From: Pseudoalteromonas lipolytica
Lineage (GTDB): Bacteria > Pseudomonadota > Gammaproteobacteria > Enterobacterales > Alteromonadaceae
Reading direction: 5' to 3'
NCBI RefSeq assembly: GCF_001306915.1
Contig: NZ_LJTC01000002.1
Location: 506,108 to 570,107 of the forward strand
DNA length: 64,000 nucleotides
Positions within the stretch are counted from its first letter, which is position 1; each line of letters begins with the position of its first letter. Positions 19,088 through 29,508 of this stretch are shown here, piece after piece. A model generated the notes under the pieces. The model searched no databases, was not told the origin of the DNA, and was given only the letters and a program-made list of their open reading frames with translations. The position numbers and the translations under genes were made by a program.

Positions 19088-20109
19088 GCGTTTCTCTTAA
19101 TAGGTATCACCAGTTTCACCCTAAAGATCTCATCACGAACAGTCGTACTCAGTTGCGCTTTTTGATGATAGAAAAGTGCCAAGCGCTGGCGGATGTTTTC
19201 AAGTGCCATACCGTTGCCTGCTCGTGAATGGCTCCCTTGCTTCGCTACAGGGTTAGTTATAATAAAAGTATAAGCTTTGTTCGATTGATGCATCTCGACA
19301 GAAATGTTGCCCTGCTCTGCTGACTCTACGCCATAAAAAACCGCATTTTCAATAATCGGCTGTATTGTCAGACACGGAATATCTATATCTGGCAACTCGT
19401 CAGGTAATTGCCAGCTTAATGCTAGGCGTTCGCCATAGCGCCAACGTTCAAGTGCCACATACTGCTGGCATAAAGTGATTTCATCAGCAAGCTTTATGGC
19501 TTTACCGCTGCGCATTGCGGCCTGCGACAGCGCCGCCAGCGCCAAAATTGCTTGTTCAGCCGCCTCAGCATCATAATGGGTAAGCTCAGCAGCAGTGTTT
19601 AAACTATTAAACAAAAAGTGAGGGCGTATTCTTGCTTGTAATGCATCAAGCTCAGCCTGCGCTAACGCTTTCGTTTGTTGCTCTTTTTGATTATGAATAA
19701 GCAGGAATTGGCTGAACAACGCGGTGACCAAAAATATGATCAGTAAATTACTGACAATAAAGTTAGCTCTCGACTCCATAGCGAACACATCTGAAAACAC
19801 AGACAAAAACAGCCAGCTAAAAACAGAAGTTAATGTCAGTAAAGTGGATATCAAAATGAATAACTGTTTAGGGTGCGACAGCTTTGTAAGTAGAGCCCGG
19901 CATACATACAGTAACGACAAGCTTGAAAGAAAAATTAGATGTAAAAAGCAGCTAAATATAGCTAGACGTAACCAAACATCACCTGAGCTCATTGGTGAAA
20001 AGGCGAGTAAAATAGCAATGACTTGGCTGACGATCAGTGTGGCAAGGACACCACGAGATTGAAAAAGAGCCGCAATCAGCAAGCCGTTTGAATTAGGCTG
20101 TTTGCTCAT
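19084..20109 (-). CDS. LytS/AlgZ-type sensor histidine kinase
   Basis: A 341-residue kinase. Four hydrophobic segments in residues about 20-145 form the membrane sensor part. The phospho-His lies in IRPHFLFNSLN (His164) of the His_kinase family shared by LytS, BtsS and AlgZ. The ATPase part follows with PIIENAVFYGVE (N-box) and GNGMALENIRQRL (G-box). It has no periplasmic sensor domain. It is first of a two-gene operon with the LytTR regulator. Confidence 0.88.
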   Translation of the reverse strand: MSKQPNSNGLLIAALFQSRGVLATLIVSQVIAILLAFSPMSSGDVWLRLAIFSCFLHLIFLSSLSLLYVCRALLTKLSHPKQLFILISTLLTLTSVFSWLFLSVFSDVFAMESRANFIVSNLLIIFLVTALFSQFLLIHNQKEQQTKALAQAELDALQARIRPHFLFNSLNTAAELTHYDAEAAEQAILALAALSQAAMRSGKAIKLADEITLCQQYVALERWRYGERLALSWQLPDELPDIDIPCLTIQPIIENAVFYGVESAEQGNISVEMHQSNKAYTFIITNPVAKQGSHSRAGNGMALENIRQRLALFYHQKAQLSTTVRDEIFRVKLVIPIKRNA

Positions 20110-20147
20110 GGGCTCCTCTTTTAACTGTTGACTACTATTTGCTTAGA

Positions 20148-21077
20148 TTAGCGTAGCTCAACAGGAACGGCAAATACTATGTTCTCTTCTTCGCCAGGAT
20201 TTTCAACAACTTGATTGCCACCCAATTCTTTTAGGCGAGCAATAACTTGTTGAACTAAAACTTCTGGTGCAGATGCACCTGCAGTAACACCCACCGCATT
20301 TACATTGTTGAACCAATCAGCTTCAACATTACTTGCATCATCAATCAAATAAGCCGTAGTGCCCATTTTATCGGCAAGCTCACGTAAACGATTAGAGTTA
20401 GAGCTATTTTTAGCCCCAACTACAAGCAATACATCCACTTTATCAGCTAAGTCACGCACTGCATCTTGACGGTTTTGCGTAGCATAACAAATGTCATCTT
20501 TACGCGGGCCATCAATTGCTGGAAACTTAGTGCGTAATGCATCAATCACATCTGCTGTATCATCTACAGATAACGTTGTTTGGCTACAGTAAAACAGGTT
20601 CTCAGGGTTTTTAACCGTTAAGTTTGCAACATCTTCTGGCGTTTCTACTAAGTAAATACCACCGGCTTCGTTGTCGTACTGCCCCATTGTACCTTCTACT
20701 TCTGGATGACCATGATGGCCAATTAACACACACTCAGTACCTTTACGGCTTGCACGTGTTACTTCCATATGTACTTTTGTTACCAACGGGCAGGTTGCAT
20801 CAAATACTTTAAGGTCACGACGCTTTGCCTCGCTTCGAACAGCTTGTGATACACCATGCGCACTAAAGATAACAATGCTGTCGTCAGGAACCTGATCTAG
20901 TTCTTCAACAAAGACTGCACCGCGATTTTTTAAGCCATCAACAACATATCGGTTGTGAACGACTTCATGACGCACATAGATTGGCTTTTCAAAGATATCG
21001 AGTGCGCGCTCCACAATACTGATTGCACGGTCAACGCCTGCGCAAAAACCACGTGGGTTCGCTAATAAAATATCCAT
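20148..21077 (-). CDS. ispH: 4-hydroxy-3-methylbut-2-enyl diphosphate reductase
   Basis: Last enzyme of the MEP isoprenoid pathway, making IPP and DMAPP with a 4Fe-4S cluster. The three cluster cysteines are at Cys12 ([10 protein letters not shown]), Cys96 ([12 protein letters not shown]) and Cys197 (DICYATQ). HGVS and the catalytic [10 protein letters not shown] are present. 309 residues is the normal length. Its ATG overlaps the fkpB stop by one base, and it ends the conserved murJ-ribF-ileS-lspA-fkpB-ispH string. Confidence 0.98.
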   Translation of the reverse strand: MDILLANPRGFCAGVDRAISIVERALDIFEKPIYVRHEVVHNRYVVDGLKNRGAVFVEELDQVPDDSIVIFSAHGVSQAVRSEAKRRDLKVFDATCPLVTKVHMEVTRASRKGTECVLIGHHGHPEVEGTMGQYDNEAGGIYLVETPEDVANLTVKNPENLFYCSQTTLSVDDTADVIDALRTKFPAIDGPRKDDICYATQNRQDAVRDLADKVDVLLVVGAKNSSNSNRLRELADKMGTTAYLIDDASNVEADWFNNVNAVGVTAGASAPEVLVQQVIARLKELGGNQVVENPGEEENIVFAVPVELR

Positions 21078-21517
21078 TAACCTGTTACCTCTAAAATATC
21101 GACTTCAAAGGTTAAGCGTTGCCCTGCTAGTGGGTGGTTAAAGTCAATCGTAACTGACTCACCTTGCACTTCACGAACAAGACCTGGTAACTCAGTACCA
21201 TCAGGCTGAGTAAAGGCAATAATATTACCTACTTCAGCAGGCGTGTCTGCACCAAACTTGCTGCGGTCAACATAGTAGATGTTATCTGGATTTGGCTGAC
21301 CAAATGCATCTTCTGGCTCTAATGCAAATGACTTACTTTCACCAGCCGCTAAACCGAGTAAGCACTTTTCAAAGTTTGCTGTCAGACTGCCATCACCCAT
21401 TCGCAATTTTGCAGGTTTATTATGTACTTTAGTTGAATCGGCTGCTGAGCCATCTTCTAACTTAATTGAGAAATGAAAGATCACTTCAGAGTTTTCACCA
21501 ATTACAGCTTGGCTCAT
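21077..21517 (-). CDS. fkpB: FKBP-type peptidyl-prolyl isomerase (SlpA/FkpB)
   Basis: A 146-residue cytoplasmic SlyD-like prolyl isomerase and chaperone. The FKBP core is split by an insert-in-flap (about 70-120) containing [19 protein letters not shown]. No His-rich tail is present, which separates it from SlyD. Placement between lspA and ispH, overlapping lspA by 4 bases (ATGA), is the classic fkpB context. Confidence 0.94.
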   Translation of the reverse strand: MSQAVIGENSEVIFHFSIKLEDGSAADSTKVHNKPAKLRMGDGSLTANFEKCLLGLAAGESKSFALEPEDAFGQPNPDNIYYVDRSKFGADTPAEVGNIIAFTQPDGTELPGLVREVQGESVTIDFNHPLAGQRLTFEVDILEVTG

Positions 21518-22020
21518 GCTTGTTGCTCCTTAGGACTTTCGCCTGTGAAGGCATCAAATAAAAGTAATGCGGCACCGATACAAATCGCACAATCGGCAAT
21601 ATTAAAAACAGGAAAGTGCCAGTTTTCGTAATATACATGCAGGAAGTCAATAACATAGCCATACGCGATTCGGTCGTATAAATTGCCTATTGCACCGGCT
21701 AAAACTAACGCATAAGCAGAACATAATACCTTGTTAGACGCAGGTAAACGTTTCAGCCACCACACTAAAAGCACACTGATCGACACTGCAATCAAACTAA
21801 AGAACCAGCGCTGCCAGCCACCTGAATCACTCAAAAAGCTAAATGCCGCACCATAGTTGTGTACATAGGTGAAGTTAAAGAATGGCAGAATATCTATCGA
21901 CTCTTGATAGGCCATGGTATTAACGACAAGTGATTTTGTCGCATAGTCTACTACCAAAAGCAGTAGACTAAGCCATAACCAAACCAAGCCACTTTTTCCG
22001 GCTAGTTTGCTCACAAACAA
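21514..22020 (-). CDS. lspA: Lipoprotein signal peptidase II
   Basis: Inner-membrane aspartyl protease that removes signal peptides from prolipoproteins. 168 residues with four hydrophobic segments. The conserved VVDYATKSLV near residue 23 and NLYDRIAYGYVIDFL and FPVFNIADCAI motifs supply the two catalytic Asp residues. It follows ileS by 3 bases. Its substrates would include BamD and the lipoproteins at 37.3 and 46.8 kb. Confidence 0.96.
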   Translation of the reverse strand: MFVSKLAGKSGLVWLWLSLLLLVVDYATKSLVVNTMAYQESIDILPFFNFTYVHNYGAAFSFLSDSGGWQRWFFSLIAVSISVLLVWWLKRLPASNKVLCSAYALVLAGAIGNLYDRIAYGYVIDFLHVYYENWHFPVFNIADCAICIGAALLLFDAFTGESPKEQQA

Positions 22021-22023
22021 CTC

Positions 22024-24849
22024 CTATGCGAACTGACGCTGTTCACCATCGCCGTCAACATTGCTTACACAACGGCCACAGATTTCAGGGTGTGCAGGAT
22101 CAGCACCTACATCATCACAGTAATGCCAACAACGCTCACATTTTTCAGCGGTTGTTGCGGCAACTTTAATGTATAAGCCATCAATTTCTGTAGCTTGCGT
22201 ATCCTCTGGCTGCGTAGTCACAGTTTCAACTGTCACGCCTGAAGTTAATAGTACAAAGCGCAGTTCATCACCTAATGCAGCTAATTTCGCGCTTAGCTCT
22301 TCACCTGCATAGATGCTTACGTTTGCTTGTAGAGTTGCACCAATAACTTCTTCTTTACGCGCCGCTTCTAGCACACGGTTTACTTCATCACGAACGTTTA
22401 GGATTGTTAACCAATCATCGTTGCTGAACTTACCTTGTGAAGAGGCTTGCAAGCCATCGTACCACACTGAGGTGAATACAAACTTGTCACGCTCACCTGG
22501 TAATGCTTCCCAGATTTCTTGCGCAGTGAAGCTTAAGATCGGTGCCATCCAACGGGTCATTGCTTCGGCAATGTGATAAAGCGCAGTTTGACATGAACGA
22601 CGCGCATGGCTGTCGCTTTTCGCTGTGTATTGACGATCTTTGATTACGTCTAGGTAGAACGAACCAAGCTCACCAGTACAGAAGTTCATTAGCTTTTGCG
22701 TTACAAGTAGCATTTGGTACTTGTCGTAAGCCGCTAAGATTTCATCTTGCAGCTCAGCTGCACGGCCCACAATCCAACGGTCAAGCTCAACCATGTCTTC
22801 AATAGCAACTTGATCTGTTTTTGGATCAAAACCACTTAAGTTCGCAAGTAGATAACGGCTCGTATTACGAATACGACGATAACGGTCTGCTGAACGTTTA
22901 AAGATTTCATCAGATACAGTCATTTCAGCTGTAAAGTCAGTTGATGCAACCCATAAGCGTAAGATGTCAGCACCTAGTTTGTTCATCACGTTTTGTGGTG
23001 AAATTACGTTGCCTAATGACTTAGACATCTTACGGCCATTTTCATCAACCGTGAAACCATGTGTTAGCACTTGCTTGTATGGCGCATGACCATTGATAGC
23101 AACCGATGTCATCATTGACGACATAAACCAACCACGGTGTTGATCAGAACCCTCTAAGTAAAGATCAGCAGGACCGGTTAAATCTTCACGTGCATCAACC
23201 ACACATGCGTGAGTCACACCTGAGTCAAACCATACATCTAGCGTATCTTGAACTTTCATGTATTGCTCAGCGTCATCGCCAAGCAAAGTAGCTGGGTCTA
23301 AGTCATACCAAGCTTGAATACCTGACTTTTCAACTAATTTCGCCGCTTCTTCGATAAGTTCTTGTGTATTCGGGTGAAGCGCACCAGTGTCTTTATCAAC
23401 GAATAATGCAATTGGCACACCCCATGTACGTTGACGTGAAATACACCAATCAGGACGGCCTTCAACCATGTTTGCAATGCGGCTCTCGCCCCACTCAGGT
23501 AACCACTCAGTCTTTTTGATTTCGTTTAATGAATCTTGACGAAGGTTAGCTTGGTCCATACTTACGAACCACTGTGGCGTAGCACGGAAGATAATAGGTG
23601 TTTTATGACGCCAGCAATGTGGGTAGCTGTGCGTAAGCGCATGATGATGCAATAACGCATTGTTTTCAGTTAATACGTCAATAACGCTCGCATTCGCTTT
23701 AAATACGTGCTGACCTGCAAACATTGGTGTGTCAGGTAAGTAAACACCGTTAGCACCAACAGGGTTAGCTACTTCTAAACCATAAGCAAGACCTGCCGCG
23801 AAATCTTCTTGACCGTGACCTGGTGCAGTATGAACAACACCAGTACCAGAATCAGTCGTTACGTGATCAGCCACAATCACAGGCACTGTGAAGTCATAGA
23901 ACGGGTGAGCAACCTGTAAGTTCTCAAGTGCAGCACCTTTTACATAACCGAGTACGTGGTAATGTTTGAAGCCATAACGGTCCATAGCATCTTTAACTAG
24001 CTCAGAACCTAAAATTAGACGTTGCTGTGCACCTTCGTCATCAATTTGAACAAGGGCATACTCAAGCTTTTCGTGAACGGCTACTGCACGGTTAGCTGGT
24101 AATGTCCACGGTGTTGTCGTCCAGATAACAGTACTAACTGCACCGGTACCTTCATGGCCTTCAGCAAGTTCAAACGCATTGATTACAGCATCTTGATCAG
24201 CAAACTGAAAACGTACATCGATTGCTGGAGACTGTTTATCTTGGTATTCAACTTCCGCTTCAGCAAGTGCTGAACCACAATCTGTACACCAGTGAACAGG
24301 CTTAGCACCTTTGTGTAAGTGACCATTTTTAATGATGCGACCAAGCACGCGAATTGCGTTCGCTTCAAAGTCAAAGTTCATTGTTAAGTAAGGCTTGTCC
24401 CAGTCACCGAATACACCAAGACGTTTAAAGTCTGTTTTTTGACCCTCGACTTGTTTTTTGGCGTATGCGCGACATTTTTCACGGAACTCAGCAGCAGACA
24501 CTTTCACGCCTGGCTTGCCTACTTTCTTTTCAACCATTAATTCAATTGGTAAACCGTGACAGTCCCAACCCGGCACGTAAGGTGCGTCGAAGTCAGACAA
24601 GGTTTTTGACTTAACAATAATATCTTTAAGAATTTTGTTTACCGAGTGGCCTAAATGGATATCACCGTTTGCATACGGAGGGCCGTCATGCAAAATGAAG
24701 GTTTTTTTACCTTTTTTAGCGCTGCGAATTTGACCGTAAAGATCGTCTTCATACCATGTCTTAAGCATCTTTGGTTCACGTTGTGCCAAATTGCCGCGCA
24801 TTGGAAACGCTGTTTCCGGTAAATTCAAAGTATGTTTGTAGTCGCTCAT
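22024..24849 (-). CDS. ileS: Isoleucyl-tRNA synthetase
   Basis: Class I synthetase of 941 residues. The HIGH motif appears as HLGH at 65-68 in [26 protein letters not shown] carries the KMSKS loop. The editing domain holds [14 protein letters not shown]. The C-terminal zinc finger has CERCWHYC and CGRC pairs, as in bacterial type-1 IleRS. It lies between ribF and lspA in the conserved order. Confidence 0.98.
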   Translation of the reverse strand: MSDYKHTLNLPETAFPMRGNLAQREPKMLKTWYEDDLYGQIRSAKKGKKTFILHDGPPYANGDIHLGHSVNKILKDIIVKSKTLSDFDAPYVPGWDCHGLPIELMVEKKVGKPGVKVSAAEFREKCRAYAKKQVEGQKTDFKRLGVFGDWDKPYLTMNFDFEANAIRVLGRIIKNGHLHKGAKPVHWCTDCGSALAEAEVEYQDKQSPAIDVRFQFADQDAVINAFELAEGHEGTGAVSTVIWTTTPWTLPANRAVAVHEKLEYALVQIDDEGAQQRLILGSELVKDAMDRYGFKHYHVLGYVKGAALENLQVAHPFYDFTVPVIVADHVTTDSGTGVVHTAPGHGQEDFAAGLAYGLEVANPVGANGVYLPDTPMFAGQHVFKANASVIDVLTENNALLHHHALTHSYPHCWRHKTPIIFRATPQWFVSMDQANLRQDSLNEIKKTEWLPEWGESRIANMVEGRPDWCISRQRTWGVPIALFVDKDTGALHPNTQELIEEAAKLVEKSGIQAWYDLDPATLLGDDAEQYMKVQDTLDVWFDSGVTHACVVDAREDLTGPADLYLEGSDQHRGWFMSSMMTSVAINGHAPYKQVLTHGFTVDENGRKMSKSLGNVISPQNVMNKLGADILRLWVASTDFTAEMTVSDEIFKRSADRYRRIRNTSRYLLANLSGFDPKTDQVAIEDMVELDRWIVGRAAELQDEILAAYDKYQMLLVTQKLMNFCTGELGSFYLDVIKDRQYTAKSDSHARRSCQTALYHIAEAMTRWMAPILSFTAQEIWEALPGERDKFVFTSVWYDGLQASSQGKFSNDDWLTILNVRDEVNRVLEAARKEEVIGATLQANVSIYAGEELSAKLAALGDELRFVLLTSGVTVETVTTQPEDTQATEIDGLYIKVAATTAEKCERCWHYCDDVGADPAHPEICGRCVSNVDGDGEQRQFA

Positions 24850-24874
24850 TAATCCTACTTTCCGTATCGGCTAC

Positions 24875-25801
24875 CTAATTTAAACCAAAACACTGCTTAG
24901 CGGCGGTTACATCATCTGCAATCTGCGCCGTCAGTTGTGTTAATGTCTCGAATTTTTTCTCATCGCGAAGCTTTTTAATTAGCTCCACGTGCATAAATTG
25001 TCCGTAAATGTCTTGCGCAAAGTCGAAAATATGAACCTCTAACAATGCGCGTGTCCCATTAAATGTGGGTTTGTTGCCAATATTTGCAACCCCATATAAT
25101 TCTTTATCACCCACTTTTGCTCTTACCGCAAATACCCCATTTACTGGGCATACTTGGCGTTTTAGCGCTATGTTGGCCGTTCTGAACCCTAATTCACGAC
25201 CTTTCGCCCAGCCATGAATAACACGCCCAGAAATCGCATAGCCATGACCTAACATGGTTTTTGCATCTTCCAATTGCCCTGCAGCAAGCGCATGGCGAAT
25301 AAGGGTACTACTTACTCTATCATTGAGTCTGCGAAAACTTGCAGTACTTTTCACATCCATGTTCAGCTCAGCGCCCATGGTTTTTAGTAACGCAAAATCG
25401 CCACGACGACGTTTGCCAAAACAAAAGTCATCACCAACAGTTAATGCTTTAACGCCTAGCTTTTCAACCAGTACTTGGCTGACAAACTGTTCTGCTTCCA
25501 TGTTGGCAAATTGCTGATTGAAGCTAATACAAATCACTCGTTCCACGCCTAATTTAGCAAGCAAACTGAGCTTATCACGTAGTCGAGTTAAACGCGCAGG
25601 TGCATTATCTTTGGCAAAAAACTCTTGTGGCTGAGGCTCAAATAACATCACGGTACTTGGCAATTGATGCTTTTCTGCGTCTTGCAGCAAGCCTTTAATC
25701 ACTTCTGCATGACCTAAGTGCACGCCATCAAAATTACCAATGGTCAACACACAGCCATAATGCTGCGCGCGAATATTGTGAATACCTCTAATTAACTCCA
25801 T
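24875..25801 (-). CDS. ribF: Bifunctional riboflavin kinase / FAD synthetase
   Basis: Makes FMN and then FAD from riboflavin. The N-terminal nucleotidyltransferase domain has GNFDGVHLGH near residue 22 and ISTL-like STLIRHALAAG near 163. The C-terminal riboflavin kinase domain starts near 185 with GHGYAISGRVIHGWAKGRELGF-type sequence and PTFNGT. 308 residues is standard. No flavin riboswitch is expected or seen. Confidence 0.96.
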   Translation of the reverse strand: MELIRGIHNIRAQHYGCVLTIGNFDGVHLGHAEVIKGLLQDAEKHQLPSTVMLFEPQPQEFFAKDNAPARLTRLRDKLSLLAKLGVERVICISFNQQFANMEAEQFVSQVLVEKLGVKALTVGDDFCFGKRRRGDFALLKTMGAELNMDVKSTASFRRLNDRVSSTLIRHALAAGQLEDAKTMLGHGYAISGRVIHGWAKGRELGFRTANIALKRQVCPVNGVFAVRAKVGDKELYGVANIGNKPTFNGTRALLEVHIFDFAQDIYGQFMHVELIKKLRDEKKFETLTQLTAQIADDVTAAKQCFGLN

Positions 25802-25874
25802 GCCACCTTTTTGCCTTTATCAGCGAGCCCAAAACATTGATATCGGGCTTGAAGCGCCGATTATAATCTTTTTT

Positions 25875-27455
25875 TTAGTTTGATTCAGTAGTTGCAACAC
25901 TTTTTATCGTATTTAGTCGCACACCTAGAATGAATAAGGCCGCAAAGTAAACAAAAACCGCCAGCACTAATAATCCACTCAACAGCAGCACTTGCTCAGT
26001 AAAGTGCCATGCTTTCCAGGCAAATTGCTGGCCCACATACCATACAGATGCGGCCATTAATAAACTTGAAAACAAACACTTAAAGGTGAAACCAAGGCTC
26101 ATCGCAGAAAACTGATAAACGCCTTCTTTACGTAGTTGATGATACAACAAATAGGCATTACAACTGGCCGACATCGCGGTTGCTAACGCTAACCCCAAAT
26201 AGCCAATAAATGGAGCTAGCATAATGTTAAACACCATATTTAACACCAGTGTTTTAATACCAATTTTTACGGGGGTTTTAGTATCTTGACGCGAATAAAA
26301 GCCCGGTGCTAACACCTTGATTAACATAAAGCTAACCAGTCCAACTGAGTAGGCCATGACACCGTAACTTACCGCTTTTACATGATCAATTTCACCGTCC
26401 TGAAATGCACCATGATCAAATAAAACCGTAATAATGAGCGGGCTTATCACCATTAAACCAAACATAGCAGGCAAGCCTAAGAAAATAACAAATCTCACCC
26501 CCCAATCCAGGGTTAGCTGAAAATCTTTTGTGCTTTTAGTGCTATGTAGCTTAGACAATGCGGGTAAAATTACCGTCGCGATACCGATACCGAATAAGCC
26601 AAGAGGAAACTCAATTAAACGGTCTGAGTAGTAAAGCCACGCGATAGAACCGGTCATCAACATTGAGGCAATCATGGTGTCGAGCAACAGGTTTATTTGA
26701 CTGATAGACACGCCAAACAAGGCTGGTAGCATGAGTTTTCGCACTTTTTTAACGTTTTCATCTTGCCAGCCCCATTTTGGGCGGCTCAGCATACGGGCAC
26801 GGTACAAAAATGGCAACTGGAACAATAACTGTACTACCCCCCCAACAAATACGCCGATGGCAAGGGCATAAGCCCCAACTGAAAATTTATCGTGCAATAA
26901 AACTGCGCAGCTAATAATCGATATATTCAACAGCACAGGTGTAAACGCTGCAACAGCAAAGCGATTATAGACGTTCATGACCGCACCGCTCAGGGCAACC
27001 AAACTCACGAAAAATAAATAAGGGAAAGTCAGCTTTAACAGTGCACTGGCCAGTACGAACTTTTCGGCATTTTCGCCTCCTTGCCACCAATCAATAAACC
27101 AGCCAGTTCCAAATAAGGCCGCTATAACTGGAGAAGCAATAACTCCGAACAGGGTAACAATTAATAAAATAGTTCCTAACGTACCGGCTGCTTGAGCTAC
27201 AAACAACCGGACTTTGTCATCGCCTTGTTGTTCTTTTATCTCAGATAAAACCGGCACAAATGCTTGGGCAAAGGCTCCTTCAGCAAATAAGCGTCTTAGG
27301 AAATTAGGAATTCGATTGGCAAATAAAAACACATCCGCAGCAGCACTGGCACCTAGGAGATTCGCCACAACCGCATCTCTTACTAACCCTAAAATACGCG
27401 AGATCATCGTCATTGCACTAACAATCATCCCAGAACGAAATAATCCTTTTGCCAC
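25875..27455 (-). CDS. murJ: Lipid II flippase MurJ (MviN)
   Basis: A 526-residue integral membrane protein with about 14 hydrophobic segments that flips lipid II across the inner membrane. The N-terminal MTMISRILGLVRDAVVANLLGAS and RIPNFLRRLFAEGAFAQAFVPV segments are signature MurJ sequence with the essential Arg residues. It is divergent from rpsT and heads the ribF-ileS series. Confidence 0.97.
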   Translation of the reverse strand: MAKGLFRSGMIVSAMTMISRILGLVRDAVVANLLGASAAADVFLFANRIPNFLRRLFAEGAFAQAFVPVLSEIKEQQGDDKVRLFVAQAAGTLGTILLIVTLFGVIASPVIAALFGTGWFIDWWQGGENAEKFVLASALLKLTFPYLFFVSLVALSGAVMNVYNRFAVAAFTPVLLNISIISCAVLLHDKFSVGAYALAIGVFVGGVVQLLFQLPFLYRARMLSRPKWGWQDENVKKVRKLMLPALFGVSISQINLLLDTMIASMLMTGSIAWLYYSDRLIEFPLGLFGIGIATVILPALSKLHSTKSTKDFQLTLDWGVRFVIFLGLPAMFGLMVISPLIITVLFDHGAFQDGEIDHVKAVSYGVMAYSVGLVSFMLIKVLAPGFYSRQDTKTPVKIGIKTLVLNMVFNIMLAPFIGYLGLALATAMSASCNAYLLYHQLRKEGVYQFSAMSLGFTFKCLFSSLLMAASVWYVGQQFAWKAWHFTEQVLLLSGLLVLAVFVYFAALFILGVRLNTIKSVATTESN

Positions 27456-27622
27456 CTTAAACCCATTATCAAAAAACTTCTAAGATGGGCGATTATGCCT
27501 AAAATATCTTTAAAGCACTAGGCTCGAACCCGACCCTTTGTTACAATGGCGATATTAACTGCTAAAGCGGCAAATTGATGTTCGTTATAAGGAGCAGTTT
27601 TTCTTGAGATGTCAAAATTTCG

Positions 27623-27651
27623 TTGACATTCATGATAAAAACAGGCATATT
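27623..27651 (+). promoter_or_regulatory. Sigma-70 promoter of rpsT
   Basis: Perfect TTGACA at 27623-27628, 17-base spacer, CATATT at 27646-27651. It is about 48 bases before the rpsT start. Confidence 0.6.
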
Positions 27652-27698
27652 CCACGGCCTTTAAATTAAGCTTATTTTAAGATTGTTAGGAGCAAACC

Positions 27699-27959
27699 TT
27701 GGCTAACATCAAGTCTGCAAAAAAACGCGCTATTACGAGCGAAAAAAATCGTCAACATAACGCAAGCCGTCGTTCAATGATGCGTACTTACTTCAAAAAA
27801 GTAGTTGCTGCAATTGAAGCGGGCGACAAAGAAGCTGCACAAGCGGCATTCGCTGTTGCAACACCTATCCTAGACCGTTACGCAACTAAAGGTCTAATCC
27901 ACAAGAACAAAGCAGCTCGTCATAAGAGCCGTTTAGCAGCTAAAATCAAAGCGCTATAA
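27699..27959 (+). CDS. rpsT: 30S ribosomal protein S20
   Basis: An 86-residue basic primary 16S rRNA-binding protein. It begins [10 protein letters not shown] after the initiator and keeps the S20 pattern throughout ([11 protein letters not shown], then [26 protein letters not shown]). The start codon is TTG at 27699, with AGGAGC 5 bases upstream; no in-frame ATG fits. The E. coli rpsT gene also starts with UUG, where weak initiation is part of autoregulation by S20, so the same control may apply here. Confidence 0.97.
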   Translation: MANIKSAKKRAITSEKNRQHNASRRSMMRTYFKKVVAAIEAGDKEAAQAAFAVATPILDRYATKGLIHKNKAARHKSRLAAKIKAL

Positions 27960-27978
27960 TTTGTTTTTGATGAATATG

Positions 27979-28007
27979 AAAAACCGGCTTTTGCCGGTTT
28001 TTTTTTG
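27979..28007 (+). terminator. Rho-independent terminator after rpsT
   Basis: Stem AAAACCGGC, loop TTTT, then GCCGGTTTT running into a long T-tract. It is 20 bases after the stop. Confidence 0.9.
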
Positions 28008-28055
28008 TTTGTAATTTAACAAGGCACTTTTCTAAATGCCCCAATAGTTAATTAG

Positions 28056-28439
28056 CTAGACAATTTCTAGTTCTGGGTAAAACTTTTTCAGCATTGCCGC
28101 AATTTTCTTAGGTGTAAACGGTTTTACTACAAATCCTTTAGCGCCCTTTTCAATTGCTTCTTTAACGTTTTCTACTGTTGAATGAGCCGAAACCATCACG
28201 ACATTCGCTTCGGGCGAAATTTCATTTATTTGCGTGATAATCTCTTTACCATCTCCATCGGGTAATTCAATATCTAGAAAAATTATATTGAACTCTTTCT
28301 CTTTACATGCGCTTAAACACTGTGCGGCTGTAGAAGCTTCACGTACATTATCGATACCAAGGTGCATTAATGTTTGATTTAGAAAACTGCGGACCGTACC
28401 TACGTCGTCCACAATTAGAATTGAAAGCTGCGTATCCAT
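28056..28439 (-). CDS. Single-domain CheY-like response regulator
   Basis: A 127-residue lone receiver domain. Acidic pair D11-D12, phospho-acceptor Asp56 (FLDIELPDGDG), the switch VSAHST and the conserved Lys in KPF are all present. There is no output domain and no kinase or chemotaxis gene nearby, so its partner cannot be named. It could act in chemotaxis-like signalling or as a phosphorelay shuttle. Confidence 0.85.
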   Translation of the reverse strand: MDTQLSILIVDDVGTVRSFLNQTLMHLGIDNVREASTAAQCLSACKEKEFNIIFLDIELPDGDGKEIITQINEISPEANVVMVSAHSTVENVKEAIEKGAKGFVVKPFTPKKIAAMLKKFYPELEIV

Positions 28440-28518
28440 ACTATTCCTCTTAAACTATGAAGATAAACACTCATTGCACTGTAGAGTGTAACGCATTTAA
28501 GCTATGAGTGATTTGAAT

Positions 28519-28549
28519 TTGACTATTATATCAAAAACTTCGTTATAAT
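28519..28549 (+). promoter_or_regulatory. Possible promoter for the gene at 28591
   Basis: TTGACT at 28519-28524, a long 19-base spacer and a perfect TATAAT at 28544-28549, ending 41 bases before the ATG. The long spacer lowers confidence. Confidence 0.4.
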
Positions 28550-28590
28550 CTCATTATAGAGACCTATATTTAAAAGGCCAGATAAGCTTT

Positions 28591-29034
28591 ATGTCTAATA
28601 AAATAAAAAAACAATCTTTACTTGGTAAAGCTCCTGCACGAAAGAAACCAACACAAGCAAAGCGCCAAAGACCAGTAAACCAACAACAAGCGCGCGCACA
28701 AGCTGCTCAGCACAGTGCTCCTGAAGTAGAACTTAAGAAAAGCAAAACACGGTGGTATGCACTCGCAGCAGTTGTATTAATTCTGCTAATTACGCCAAAA
28801 CCCGTGTTAATCACTTACGAAAAGCTAGGTATGGTCTCACAAAGTATATTTTGGCCCGGGGTTTTTGGTTATGGTGCAAACTTATTTGATTCTACTCTTA
28901 GCCCCCGTGCAGACCTAAGCCGCAACATTATTTACCTGTGCCAAGATAAGCGTAAACCAGACACCTGTCAGAAGTACCGAGTTACAGAACAAAATGGATT
29001 TTTTGCAGCGATGAAAAAACTGATAATGGATTAA
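28591..29034 (+). CDS. Uncharacterised single-pass membrane protein
   Basis: 147 residues, not recognised. The first 50 residues are very basic and rich in Gln/Ala (KKQSLLGKAPARKKPTQ, then QQQARAQAAQ), suggesting an unstructured cytoplasmic tail that could bind nucleic acid or acidic partners. One hydrophobic segment follows at about 55-75 (WYALAAVVLILLITPKPVLI). A C-terminal part of about 70 residues with a Cys pair (YLCQDKRKPDTCQ) is presumably periplasmic, where the Cys could form a disulfide. It is followed at about 100 bp by another small membrane protein. Confidence 0.6.
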   Translation: MSNKIKKQSLLGKAPARKKPTQAKRQRPVNQQQARAQAAQHSAPEVELKKSKTRWYALAAVVLILLITPKPVLITYEKLGMVSQSIFWPGVFGYGANLFDSTLSPRADLSRNIIYLCQDKRKPDTCQKYRVTEQNGFFAAMKKLIMD

Positions 29035-29134
29035 AAAATCTAATCCGAAAATTTAAAATTACTTGGTTGAAAGCTGTGTAAAAGATCACCATAATGGCGC
29101 TCCTTTTTCAACACAGACACGATCAGATACGACC

Positions 29135-29380
29135 ATGCTAAACGAGCTAGATTGGCTTTTAAACTTAACGTTACTTGCACTAGGACTAGGTGCATTTTTT
29201 ATTAACCAGCTAACATTACTGCGTTTTGCAGCGATTAGCGCGTGTAGTTTATTATTTTTATCGTTTAGTTTAGATCTGATGTCATCAAGCGTAATATCAA
29301 ACATGAGCTTGGTGTTGATCAACACATTTTATTTATTCAAGGTCTACACATTTGGCCAGTTGAATATCAATCAAGGTTAA
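29135..29380 (+). CDS. Small hydrophobic membrane protein
   Basis: About 81 residues from the ATG at 29135 (MLNELDWLLNLT). The frame is open upstream to 29063 only from a TTG and with unlikely sequence. Two or three hydrophobic helices (LLALGLGAFFINQ, FAAISACSLLFLSFS, NMSLVLINTFYLFKVY). No family recognised, and no strong ribosome site. It ends before a good terminator at 29434, which supports a real transcript. Confidence 0.5.
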   Translation: MLNELDWLLNLTLLALGLGAFFINQLTLLRFAAISACSLLFLSFSLDLMSSSVISNMSLVLINTFYLFKVYTFGQLNINQG

Positions 29381-29433
29381 TCTTCCCCTAAGATAAATTG
29401 ATAGAATAGGCTATATCATCTATCAGCATTTAT

Positions 29434-29466
29434 GCCCAAGCAGTCCCCTGCTTGGGCTTTTTTTTT
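29434..29466 (+). terminator. Rho-independent terminator
   Basis: Perfect 10-bp stem GCCCAAGCAG, loop TCCC, CTGCTTGGGC, then nine T. It ends the two small membrane-protein genes. Confidence 0.9.
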
Positions 29467-29508
29467 ACTTACAAAATGGTTGAACTGAGATACCATTAAT
29501 GGCGTATA

